The position numbers and the translations under genes were made by a program. Of a stretch of DNA of 64,000 nt, positions 27,401 through 34,049 are shown in pieces; the first letter of the stretch is position 1, and every line of letters starts with the position of its first letter. Source of the DNA: Micromonospora sp. CB01531 (GTDB taxonomy: Bacteria; Actinomycetota; Actinomycetes; Mycobacteriales; Micromonosporaceae); assembly GCF_001905095.1 (NCBI RefSeq), contig NZ_LWLS01000074.1, positions 19,889 to 83,888 of the forward strand. Reading direction: 5' to 3'. The notes under the pieces are model-generated. The model was not told the DNA's origin. It was given only the letters and a program-made list of their open reading frames with translations, and made no database searches.

Positions 27401-27899
27401 TGGTGACGCCGGCCAGCTTGCGGTCTCCGCGCTGGACGCCTTCGATCCCGCGTCGATGGCGGTCACCGAAGGCACCGGGCTGGTGCTGGCCCAGCGCGCA
27501 CTGCCACTGGACGAGGAAACCGCCACCTGGCTCGGCGTCGCGCCTCAGCCGGTGCAGGCCGAGCCGGATCCGGTCGACGACGAGTCGCCCTGGCAGGAGG
27601 TCCTGCGGTACATGGACCGCGACGAGAACACGCTGGAGCTCCTCGTCCAGCAGCTCGCGCGGCAGAACCTGCCCGCGCCGGTGGTGGGCTACGAGCTCGG
27701 CGACCAGGCGTGGCCGGCCGAACTCGCCTGGCCCGACCGGCGGATCGCCATCGTGCTCACGGGACCGGTCGACGACCCGGAGACGGAAGACCGGGACCGC
27801 GCGTACGCCGAGGCGGGCTGGCATGCGCGGACCGCGCGGGAGTGGTCGGTTGAGGAGCTGGCAGCACAGCTCACGGGGACGAGTGGGGGACAGAGCTGA
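21471..27899 (+). CDS. 2142-aa DEAD/DEAH helicase with DUF1998 region and Vsr-like nuclease end (DruE-like)
   Basis: Domains in order: helicase with TGTGSGKT (101-108), DEFH (224-227), TSATLG; Cys pairs YCRHCG (about 487) and CPSC (about 588) suggesting zinc sites; helicase C-terminal QRAGRAGRKSGN (about 1049); further Cys pairs near 927, 1335 and 1464; a DUF1998/MZB-like Cys cluster CDCRHEAKPVCHRC (about 1620). A PD-(D/E)XK Vsr/DUF559-like segment follows with RPDVHF (1742) and VAVYLDGFKYH, then LRAHGYLVF. Giant helicases with DUF1998 occur as DruE in Druantia, and DUF1998 also defines DISARM DrmB; this protein could replace DrmA plus DrmB. ATGA overlap upstream and TGATG overlap downstream tie it into one operon. 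Likely role: DNA unwinding, perhaps cleavage. Confidence 0.83.
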   Translation: MKPTIAADTLRRALTQYLTTTFGLTEEGVRQGLEGFLSHPEQGIFRGPYLRIRTPFRPAEGDWRACLDWAPADFTPYLHQAKAFARLSTKGRAAEPTLITTGTGSGKTESFLIPVLDHCRRQRQQGRAGVKAILLYPMNALATDQTQRINELLSDPELSGVTAGLYIGDVAAIEYPHVMTKRSEMRRTPPDILITNYKMLDLLLQRADDLPLWEGAEPAYVVLDEFHTYDGAQGTDVAMLLRRLAAALGLDEPDRPLGPICPVATSATLGEGGGRDGRTAIREVAEQVFGVPFDAESLVGEDRYEPGEFMARQDFNLPLPSPEQLAAVDERHPDRMMAEVAELVLGEPCLDNPTRLGELLRQHPLTKAVLDSLQARPGTLDEIIDVLPRKNATGWGSAMKTRPEVTAKALARFVGLLSMAQNPQAPGRPLLNIETHLWVRAVSRLLRGTSHQPAFGWYGESPRELDPYAPDADVVVADNRYPRLPAIYCRHCGRSGWMALSPEKDPQELETDPDKIYRASVGRDKRRVRALIAATEDEIRQRPGGLLVLEYGRRVRPFDPQRDSEPGDDAIVVLGDLSAIDAAEKDRCPSCEMDHGIRFLGAGLATLASVAITQLFTGGELDEREKKTLLFNDSVQDAAHRAGFVANRSYAFSLRSLLADQLSPGEPVGLDDLVAKMVEAAAQPEILSTVVPPDLHDQPGVDSLLAGEHTGSRETWSLISERLVFAAVMETGLRSRQGRTLELTRSVAVEVALDDPAKAAAICRDVHLTGPAQLSAAPPDDARYLAFLRGLLERLRTRGAVYHEWLVPYLKRGGTRWQVWGGRPAGMPAFPKGVSAPAFLLATSKSRSEFDAIAARGNWYQDWTSRCLGMDLGDTGTYLSRLLPALAAAGIVAAGEAEDGNAVYGLMPGHLRVTRLADADAVRAGVGCDTCHWQQTEHPDRVGDWLGQPCRQYRCRGRLQAAHDDTAPDDYYRRLYLESSVFRVVTGEHTGMLTRAQRETVEKQFREGQRYTDPNVLSCTPTLEMGIDIGALSAVVLASLPHGPANYVQRAGRAGRKSGNALVLTLVGRSERDRYYLTEPRDMIAGHIVPPGCFLSAVEILRRQYLAHLIDLAARGRLPGVLPMPRRAHVLFGPSGWLTNLAEAGRRDGARLVEDFLALFGDKVLRAAADQLREFAVDGIVHRVKEADETWEERLADLRRRLQEIATARGALVPSDPDHAREIRMLKAEEAAVRRRLREVSAAAAHGTMVEFGLLPNYALIDSRTDLEATLTWEEQTDGDRRFHSELREYARPARQALVEIAPGNSYYIRGYKHEISGLDVGPADRPAYEQWRVCAQCGYVRTHLAKEDTSVCPRCQDRGIADHGRLFQVLQPTRVYSRDKRDDARIRDDSDDRDRRFYATTVAVDIDPAKVGSSWRHAHDTFGVDYSRHAMIRHFNLGAQRYDRAAELFAGDEVRINRFHTCTSCGGTTVDGLPAASQQLAAQASGATVVQGAEHHRPWCPYRRSPAVPEAHVDLILAHELETEALRILIPAATALVQERLLSFAAAIKLGISAQYGGEPAHLQAVSATMPDGQSDGTRNFVVVYDTQPQGTGYLHRLAKPEEFRAVLELARQRIADCDCRHEAKPVCHRCLLRYARNEHFALMSRDEALGMLDKLLDTWDVQEGTRTDEISLIHQVESELELQFLTKLLTLGETPGSGLRIDRRRDHDGARIADLRFIRDGGQSVTHWQMKLQNTVKGTRPDVHFKRLDAPSPEVAVYLDGFKYHATPQYNRLADDAEKRARLRAHGYLVFAATWDDVKTWGSAEGHGRWMPYGGVCKQAARDNYRKFLPGADPDELEETIWTNPVEQLMRFLADPDLVRWQRRAEATLAGMLKQARDNSPTDSAGVGERLLASLRGESLPAPSPQRHIIVARARDNADCAVTLVVDGRTKPLPTWSALTVVDDLPAAVADEGHKERWTAWLAWGNVIQFLGNGGGDAGQLAVSALDAFDPASMAVTEGTGLVLAQRALPLDEETATWLGVAPQPVQAEPDPVDDESPWQEVLRYMDRDENTLELLVQQLARQNLPAPVVGYELGDQAWPAELAWPDRRIAIVLTGPVDDPETEDRDRAYAEAGWHARTAREWSVEELAAQLTGTSGGQS

Positions 27900-30067
27900 T
27901 GAGCACCGGAGCCACCCTGCGGATGCTGGACCGAGCCGACAAGGAGGTCATGAAGCTCACCCGCGCCGAAATCGGCGCAGTCTACGAGTTCATGCACAAG
28001 TTCCGGCACAACCCGGAGAACCCGGGGCTCAACCTGAAGTCGCTCAACGGCGACGCCCGGCTAATGTCCGCCCGGGTCAACCGGGACTACCGGGCGCTGC
28101 TGCTGCACATCGCCGACCGGGACTATCTGCTCGTCGACGTCAAGCACCGGGGCGAGGTGTACGACGACCTGTCCCGGTACGCGTACCGGATCAACCGGAT
28201 CACCGGCGGCATCGAGGTCATCGACCTGGCGCCGGTCGGCGACAGCATCGTCGGCCGGGTCGTGCCGCCGGACACCGAGCCGAAGCCCGCTCAGAAGCCC
28301 CTCTTCGACGTGTACACCGACGCCCAGCTCCTGGACCTGGGCGTCTCCGAGCCGCTGCTGCCGCAGATCCGCGAACTCACCACCGAGGCCGAACTGCTGG
28401 AACTGCTCGACCGGGCGCCGCAACTCACCACCGACGTCCTGTTCGCGCTCTTCGACGGCACCCCCTACGACGAGGTGCTCAAGCAGGTCACCGACCCGGT
28501 ACGCGCCGACGAACCGGTCGACCCGGAGGATTTCGAAGCGGCGGTGGAACGCCCCGCCACACAGGTCACCTCGGACGACGAGGCGCTGCAGGCGATCATC
28601 GGTGAAGCCTTCGAGCGGTGGCAGATCTTCCTGCACCCCACTCAGCGAAAGCTGGTCGAGAAGAAGTACAACGGCCCTGCCCGGGTCGGCGGCGGCCCCG
28701 GCACCGGCAAGACGATCGTCGCGCTGCACCGGGTCGCGCACCTCGCCCGGCAGCTGCCGCCTGGCACGGACAAGCCAATCCTGCTCACCACATTCAACCG
28801 CAACCTCGCCGCCGACCTGCGGACCCGGCTGCTGGCACTCGGCGGCCAGGAACTGGTGGCGCGCGTCGACATCGTCAACATCGACCGGCTTGCCAGCCGC
28901 GTCGTGACCGAGGCGAAGGCAGGTGGGAGCCGGCGGGTCGTCGACGACAACCGGGTCCCCGAGCTGTGGAGCGAGTTCCTCCTCGAGACCGGCGAGTCCG
29001 GCTGGGACGCGGAGTTCCTCGCCGCCGAGTGGACCCAGGTGATCCTCGGCCAGGTCCTCAACTCTCGGACTGAGTACTTCAAGGCGCGTCGCCCCAACCG
29101 AGGCCGCAGTCTGACCCGCGTCGAGCGGGACCAGATCTGGCAGCTGACCGAGCGTTTCACCACGTGGCTCGAAGGCCGCGGTGTCTGGACCTGGCGCCAG
29201 GTTGCCCAGCGGGCAGCACGCCTGGAGATGGACCGCGCAGCAGCGTCCAGCGAATCATCCGGCGGCTTCCACCGCCCCCGCTACCGCCACATCGTGGTCG
29301 ACGAGGCCCAGGACCTCAGCGCCGCCCACTGGAAGATGCTGCGCGCCATGGTTGCTCCAGGCCCGGACGACCTGTTCCTCACCGGCGACACCCACCAACG
29401 CATCTACGACAACCACGTGACCCTGAGCAGCCTCGGCATCAACATCCGCGGTCGCTCGTCCCGCCTCACCCTCAGCTACCGCACCACCCGGCAAATCCTG
29501 GCCGACGCACTGCAGATCATGACCGGAGAGGTGTACGACGACCTGGACGGTGGCGAGGAGGACCTGGCGGGTTACCGCTCGCTGCTGCGGGGCGCCCGGC
29601 CGGCGTTCCGAGGCGCGGCGACCTGGGCGCAGGAACGGGATCTGATCGCCGAGCAGCTGCGGGCCTGGGGCAACCCGACCGACGGCTCGGTGGCCATCTG
29701 CCTACCGACCAGGGAACTAGCGGCAGACGTGCTCAGCCGGTTGGAAGCCGACGAACTGCCGGCCGTGGAGATCGGGCCGGACGGCCCGAAGCAGCCGGAC
29801 GGCATCCACGTCGGCACCATGCACCGGTTCAAGGGCCTCGAGTACCAGCGCATGATCATCGCCGGCGTCAGTGACGGGCTGGTGCCACGCCAGATGATCA
29901 GCCGGTACCGGGACACCGACCCCAAGCGCTACCAGCGCGAGCGCCAGCGGGACCGTTCCCTGCTCTTCGTGGCGGCCACCCGGCCCCGCGACGAGCTGGC
30001 GGTGTTCTGGCACGGCACGCCCAGCCCGTTCCTGACCGCCCGCCTCGTGCAGCGGCAGCTAACGTAA
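27899..30067 (+). CDS. RelE-like toxin domain fused to UvrD/Rep-type helicase (722 aa)
   Basis: Residues 1-110 resemble a ParE/RelE/HigB fold: KLTRAEIGAVYEFMHKFRHN, then LNLKSLNGD, YRALLLHI and DYLLVDVKHRGEVYD. After an acidic linker the SF1 helicase core shows GGGPGTGKT (about 264-272), LLTTFNRNLA, VVDEAQDLS (about 466-474), GDTHQRIYD, TMHRFKGLEYQRMII and LLFVAATRPRDEL, all UvrD motifs. Such fusions couple a toxin fold to a helicase; whether the domain still cleaves RNA or serves as a binding module cannot be told. ATG overlaps the preceding stop (TGATG). A hairpin follows at 30070, then kinase 2. Expected role: ATP-dependent unwinding within the defence complex. Confidence 0.85.
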   Translation: MSTGATLRMLDRADKEVMKLTRAEIGAVYEFMHKFRHNPENPGLNLKSLNGDARLMSARVNRDYRALLLHIADRDYLLVDVKHRGEVYDDLSRYAYRINRITGGIEVIDLAPVGDSIVGRVVPPDTEPKPAQKPLFDVYTDAQLLDLGVSEPLLPQIRELTTEAELLELLDRAPQLTTDVLFALFDGTPYDEVLKQVTDPVRADEPVDPEDFEAAVERPATQVTSDDEALQAIIGEAFERWQIFLHPTQRKLVEKKYNGPARVGGGPGTGKTIVALHRVAHLARQLPPGTDKPILLTTFNRNLAADLRTRLLALGGQELVARVDIVNIDRLASRVVTEAKAGGSRRVVDDNRVPELWSEFLLETGESGWDAEFLAAEWTQVILGQVLNSRTEYFKARRPNRGRSLTRVERDQIWQLTERFTTWLEGRGVWTWRQVAQRAARLEMDRAAASSESSGGFHRPRYRHIVVDEAQDLSAAHWKMLRAMVAPGPDDLFLTGDTHQRIYDNHVTLSSLGINIRGRSSRLTLSYRTTRQILADALQIMTGEVYDDLDGGEEDLAGYRSLLRGARPAFRGAATWAQERDLIAEQLRAWGNPTDGSVAICLPTRELAADVLSRLEADELPAVEIGPDGPKQPDGIHVGTMHRFKGLEYQRMIIAGVSDGLVPRQMISRYRDTDPKRYQRERQRDRSLLFVAATRPRDELAVFWHGTPSPFLTARLVQRQLT

Positions 30068-30069
30068 CT

Positions 30070-30091
30070 GCTGGCCGCGGTAGGGGCCAGC
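30070..30091 (+). terminator. Hairpin between helicase and kinase 2
   Basis: GCTGGCC, loop GCGGTAGG, GGCCAGC: a perfect 7-bp stem placed 2 bases after the UvrD-like stop and 22 bases before the kinase start. It could terminate the long operon, attenuate it or stabilise the mRNA 3' end. No T-run. Confidence 0.45.
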
Positions 30092-30113
30092 ACGCGAAGA
30101 GGGAGAGGCAGAG

Positions 30114-31379
30114 GTGCAGGCGCGGGACCGCATCGCCGACCGGTATGAGCTCACGTACCCGATCGGGCGTGGCGGAATGGGCCAGGTCTGGGCAGGCTAC
30201 GACGAGCGGCTCGACCGGCCGGTGGCCGTCAAGTTCCTCCGGCAGATGGAGGTGCCTGAGGACGAACGGGACGTCGCGGTCAAGCGCTTCCGGCGGGAGG
30301 CGCGTGTCACGGCACGTCTCGACCACACCGGTGTGCCGGTCATCCATGACCTCGGAGAACACGGCGAAGACCTTTACATCGTCATGCAACTCGTGCGGGG
30401 CATCGAGCTCGCCGACCTCATCGCCGAACGGGAGCAGCTCAGCGTCGGCGAGTCCACCTCGATAGCCAGCCAGGTCTGCTCCGTGCTCGCCACTGCCCAC
30501 GATGCTTCCCTGGTGCACCGCGATCTCAAGCCCCAGAACCTCATGATCACTCCCTCGGGAGGAGTCAAGGTCCTGGACTTCGGTGTCGCAGCCCTGCTCG
30601 GTCCCGCCGAGGCGTCCCGACTGACGGCTACCGGTCACACGCTGGGCACTCCGCCGTACATCGCACCGGAACAGGCCGCCGGAAACCCGACGGGACCCGC
30701 GGCCGACCTGTACGCGCTCGGCTGCATCCTCTTCGAAATGCTCACCGGACGCCCACCCTACGAGGCCAAGAACGCCCCGGACATGCTCCGCCGGCACATC
30801 CAGGCACCGATCCCCGTCATCACCGAATACCGGCACGACGTTCCCGACGACCTGGCACACCTGCTCTACTGCCTGCTCGCCAAGAAGCCGACCGACCGCC
30901 CCGGATCGGCATCGGACGTCGAACAGCTGCTCGCCCCGTTCCATCCGGAGACGGATCAGGCCTCAACGGGAAGTGGACGCCGGACACCGCCGGCAAGGAC
31001 TGACGGGTCAATTGAGCGGATAGGCCCGGCAGTGGCTGGTGAGCCGCAACAACTGGAAGAACTGCGTGAGCGGGGACGAGAGTTGGCCGAGGCGGAACGC
31101 TTCGCGCAAGCTGCGGAGGTCCTGCAGCAGGCGTTGCTGCCGACGCGAGCAGGCCTCCTTGAGCCGCAGGTCATCGCTGTCCGGATGGACCTCGCCAACG
31201 TCCGCATGCTCGCCGGGGACTATCGGAATGCCCGGCGTGACTTCGACGCACTGGCGCAAGACCTCGGGGGACCGGGCGGTGACCTCGATCTCGCGCAACG
31301 CTGCCGGCAGCAGGCCCTCGCGTGCGACGCTGAACTGGCTTTCTCGCCGCTGCCGGCACCTGCCGATCTGGCCGATTGA
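30114..31379 (+). CDS. Ser/Thr protein kinase 2 with TPR-like C-terminus
   Basis: A 421-aa protein from GTG 30114, preceded by GAGGGAGAGGCAGAG. Complete kinase motifs: GRGGMG (18-23), Lys40 in VAVKF, HRDLKPQN (135-142), DFG (155-157), GTPPYIAPEQ. It has no membrane segment. Residues about 305-400 form helical repeats (LEELRERGRELAEAERFAQA, then VLQQALLPTRAG and NVRMLAGDYRNA) typical of TPR-like units, so it may recruit substrates or sense a partner. The same kinase-plus-TPR plan recurs in kinase 3 at 35 kb, so these are paralogues. It follows the helicase genes on the same strand and closes the main cluster. Predicted active. Confidence 0.87.
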   Translation: MQARDRIADRYELTYPIGRGGMGQVWAGYDERLDRPVAVKFLRQMEVPEDERDVAVKRFRREARVTARLDHTGVPVIHDLGEHGEDLYIVMQLVRGIELADLIAEREQLSVGESTSIASQVCSVLATAHDASLVHRDLKPQNLMITPSGGVKVLDFGVAALLGPAEASRLTATGHTLGTPPYIAPEQAAGNPTGPAADLYALGCILFEMLTGRPPYEAKNAPDMLRRHIQAPIPVITEYRHDVPDDLAHLLYCLLAKKPTDRPGSASDVEQLLAPFHPETDQASTGSGRRTPPARTDGSIERIGPAVAGEPQQLEELRERGRELAEAERFAQAAEVLQQALLPTRAGLLEPQVIAVRMDLANVRMLAGDYRNARRDFDALAQDLGGPGGDLDLAQRCRQQALACDAELAFSPLPAPADLAD

Positions 31380-31384
31380 CGCGG

Positions 31385-31495
31385 CCGCCATCACGAGTGG
31401 CGGTCCGGCTCGTTCCCAACCCGTTACCACGTCTCGCGGTCGCCGCGGCTCCGGTCGCCGATTGAGCAGGACGGTCTCGCGCGCCTGACGCGCGC
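31385..31495. terminator. Hairpins between convergent kinase 2 and methylase B
   Basis: Two short stems lie in the 256-base gap between the convergent genes: CCGCCA-TCACGAG-TGGCGG at 31385-31403, 6 bases past the kinase stop, and GCGCGC-CTGAC-GCGCGC at 31479-31495. They are plausible bidirectional terminators. Nothing else supportable is seen in 31380-31635. Confidence 0.5.
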
Positions 31496-31635
31496 CCGGT
31501 TCGATGTGAAGCCGGCGCGAGACCATGCAGTCCTCCGCCTGGCGATTACTGTTGGTGGGGCGGCTCGTCTGTTGCGGCTCGGCGACGTTCCGCTGTTGGG
31601 ATGCCATGAACAACGGCTCGCCAGCCATTTCGTGG

Positions 31636-33714
31636 TCAGGGCGAGACGCCGAGAACGCCGGCGGTGAGACCGTCGGCGATATCGCGGGCCAAGGCGGTTC
31701 CGGTAGCGGCGGCTTGGTCGAGCCTGGTGCGAAATGCGGCGAGTTGGTGAAAGGCTTGTCCGTACGTTTGCTGCTGGTCCAGCGGCAGCACGGGGATCGT
31801 GAGTCGCCTGATGTCGATGCGGAGTGTCCCGCTTCCAGTGCTGGAGGCGCGGCCGGCGACGCGCAGGTTGTCTGTGCGGGAGATGACGCCAGCGACGAAC
31901 CACGGGTCGAAGCGGGTCGTGTCGACGCGCATCAGCTGCACGCCCGGGCCCAGTTCTGCTCCGATCTGCTCCGGGGTTGCTACGTGGGCGATGATCTCGC
32001 GGGCGATGATCGGGATGAGGATGTCACCGGCCTGCACGCGCGGTCCCGGATGGTCGTCTTCAGCCTGGTCGTTAGACCCGGCTGCCGAGCGTCCGGACAG
32101 GATGTTGGAGGCAGTCAGCACTGCGTTGTCGGAGGCGGTGCTGACTGATCGGGTGCGTGAGGTCGCGCGATGCACGGAAATGCTCCCTGATCGGATCAGG
32201 TCGGCAATGTCGGCTTGTGGGGCTGCGTGTAGTGCTGCGGTGTGTACCTGCTGTACGGGTGGGAGGCCGCGCCGTAGCTCCTCAAGGAGCTCGTCGAAGT
32301 CGCTGATCTTGGCGAGGATCTGCGCCGGGGTGGCGGCGAGCTCGTTGGGCTGAGGTACGTAGCGTTGCGGTGTCAGGTCGACCTGGTCATCGAGCACATC
32401 GATGGCGGGTACGGTGCGGTGGACGCCGGGCTCTTCGGCGGTGTCGTTGGACAGGTAGGCACGCCATGCTGTCCCCACAATGTCGTTCAGGGGGCGGGTC
32501 TTCGAGGCGGTTGTGGTGTCGACGACCAGTAGACCTGCCGTGGGTGGCTGCTGCGGGTTGGGCTGGGTGAGGACCCAGACGTGCAGGCCGATGCCGGTCG
32601 GTGGCATGAGGCCGGCGGGCAGGGCGATGACGGCGCGCAGCGCGCCGCGGCGTACCAGTTCGGCGCGGACGCGGCGGCCGGCCGGGCGCAGCGCGGCAGC
32701 TGGGGGCATGAGTACGACGGCGGTGCCGTCGGGGGAGAGGTGGGCCAGGGCGTGCTGCACCCAGGCGAGTTCGGGTTCGGTGCGCGGGGGCAGGCCGTAG
32801 GTCCAGCGTGGGTCGTAGGCGAGGCGGTCGTGGCCCCAGTCATGGATGCCGAACGGGAAGTTCGCCACGACGACGTCGGCCCGCAGGTCGGGCAGGGCGT
32901 CGGCGAGCAGGCTGTCGCCGACGTGTACGACGGGCGGCTCCGCGGGGTGCCCTGCGCGTCGGGCACGCAGGTGTACGAACCATAGGCGTAGCAGGGTGAT
33001 CAGCGCGTACTGCGGCTTGATCTCCTGCGCGTAGCAGCGCGTGATTGTGGCGTTCTTAAGTGCGAGGTCGGCGGCCATGCGCAGGATCGATCCGGTGCCG
33101 CTGGTGAAGTCCAACGTGCGGGCGCCGGTGCCGGCGAGTGCCAGCATCACCTCGGCGACGCTGTCCGGCGTGCCGGCGAGGCCGGACAGCGGGTTGGCCG
33201 ATGTCACGTACCGGTTGTGCAGGTACTCGAAGGCAGCCTCCGGGGCCTGCTCGAAGGCAAGTTGGTTCACCGTGCGCAGCAGGGTGGTGAGCTGCGGCGT
33301 CCATTGTTTCGGCAGCAAGTCGCCGACGAGTTCGGCCAGGCCGGGGTCGAGGGCGGCCAGGCGGGTGGCGAGTTGTATCGGAGTGAGTAGGGCCTCGTCG
33401 GCGGGCTCGTTCTGCTGGGAGCGGACGAGTAGGTAGGCGCCGCAGATGCCGAGGGCGTCGGTGATCTGTGCAGCCGGCTGGTAGCTCTCGATGTGTCGCC
33501 AGACCCACTGCTCGATGCTGGCGCGGTGCAGCCGGCCGTGCTGGCGGAGCCACTGCTCTACTTCGCGTGCGTCGAAGGATGGGCTGGTCGGGGTGCCGCC
33601 GACTGGTGACGGGAAGTCGGCGTAACGGCGGCGCCAGTTGCTGACCGCGGCCCGGCCGACGTTGGCCAGGCGCGCAATGCCGCTGGCGGTCAGGGTCGCG
33701 TCTCCGATGGCCAT
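31636..33714 (-). CDS. HTH-domain DNA methylase B, paralogue of A, atypical catalytic motif
   Basis: A 692-aa protein from ATG 33714, chosen over GTG 33732 because CCGAAC directly precedes the start exactly as in methylase A. The N-terminus (ASGIARLANVGRAAVSNWRR, 10-29) repeats the helix-turn-helix of A, followed by YADFPSPVGGTP. The core aligns with A (PPRTEPELAWVQHALAHL), but motif I reads DFTSGTGS (202-209) and motif IV reads NFPF (285-288) instead of NPPF. The second Pro position is important for base binding in N6 methylases, so activity may be lost or altered, and B may act mainly as a DNA-binding regulator or alternative subunit. It is transcribed towards the kinase 2 gene from a promoter region shared with the small gene at 33829. 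Confidence 0.8.
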   Translation of the reverse strand: MAIGDATLTASGIARLANVGRAAVSNWRRRYADFPSPVGGTPTSPSFDAREVEQWLRQHGRLHRASIEQWVWRHIESYQPAAQITDALGICGAYLLVRSQQNEPADEALLTPIQLATRLAALDPGLAELVGDLLPKQWTPQLTTLLRTVNQLAFEQAPEAAFEYLHNRYVTSANPLSGLAGTPDSVAEVMLALAGTGARTLDFTSGTGSILRMAADLALKNATITRCYAQEIKPQYALITLLRLWFVHLRARRAGHPAEPPVVHVGDSLLADALPDLRADVVVANFPFGIHDWGHDRLAYDPRWTYGLPPRTEPELAWVQHALAHLSPDGTAVVLMPPAAALRPAGRRVRAELVRRGALRAVIALPAGLMPPTGIGLHVWVLTQPNPQQPPTAGLLVVDTTTASKTRPLNDIVGTAWRAYLSNDTAEEPGVHRTVPAIDVLDDQVDLTPQRYVPQPNELAATPAQILAKISDFDELLEELRRGLPPVQQVHTAALHAAPQADIADLIRSGSISVHRATSRTRSVSTASDNAVLTASNILSGRSAAGSNDQAEDDHPGPRVQAGDILIPIIAREIIAHVATPEQIGAELGPGVQLMRVDTTRFDPWFVAGVISRTDNLRVAGRASSTGSGTLRIDIRRLTIPVLPLDQQQTYGQAFHQLAAFRTRLDQAAATGTALARDIADGLTAGVLGVSP

Positions 33715-33777
33715 GTTCGGCTCTCTTGTCACACGTGAACGCTACCATGTCGTCGGCTCTTGTTTACAGGGTTCACA
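33715..33777 (-). promoter_or_regulatory. Operator/leader of methylase B, conserved with methylase A
   Basis: Minus-strand TGTGAACCCTGTAAAC (33777-33762) matches the element before methylase A in 14 of 16 bases. The same closing block CGTGTGACA...CCGAAC lies directly before the ATG (33735-33715). The spacing between the two blocks and the start is about 10 bases longer than in A. It lies between divergent genes and probably controls both. Confidence 0.6.
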
Positions 33778-33828
33778 AGCGCTACATTGCTCCTGGTTCC
33801 GATATACAAGCCACCTTTGGGGGTATCC

Positions 33829-34002
33829 ATGCCTCGTCGTGGACGTAGCACCACCGTCGGCAAATTCGCCAAGTTCTATCAGGACCGTCGGGTCTCCGAG
33901 ATTCGCGTGCTCGGCGAGCTGCTGCGCCGCGAGCAGCACGCCGCGTCCGGCGACGGCGCAGAGGTGGCCGACGTGCGGGAAGGCGCCATCGCCGCCCACT
34001 GA
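33829..34002 (+). CDS. Small basic protein (57 aa)
   Basis: Starts at ATG 33829 after TTTGGGGG and reads MPRRGRSTTVGKFAKFYQDR then RVSEIRVLGELLRREQHAAS, ending with an acidic tail. The N-terminal half is strongly basic and helical, so nucleic-acid binding is possible. It is divergent from methylase B and 38 bases upstream of the next plus-strand coding start region. Unrecognised family; accepted as real because its composition is balanced and it has a ribosome-binding site. Confidence 0.4.
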   Translation: MPRRGRSTTVGKFAKFYQDRRVSEIRVLGELLRREQHAASGDGAEVADVREGAIAAH

Positions 34003-34049
34003 ACCGGATTCGTTTCATCCCAACGATCGAAGGAGGACCATGAACACCC

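Noticed and set aside
10635..31379. Calling the main cluster a BREX/Pgl system
   Set aside because: Kinases and a PglX-like methylase are present, but no PglZ-type phosphatase, BrxC/PglY-type ATPase or Lon-like protease was seen.
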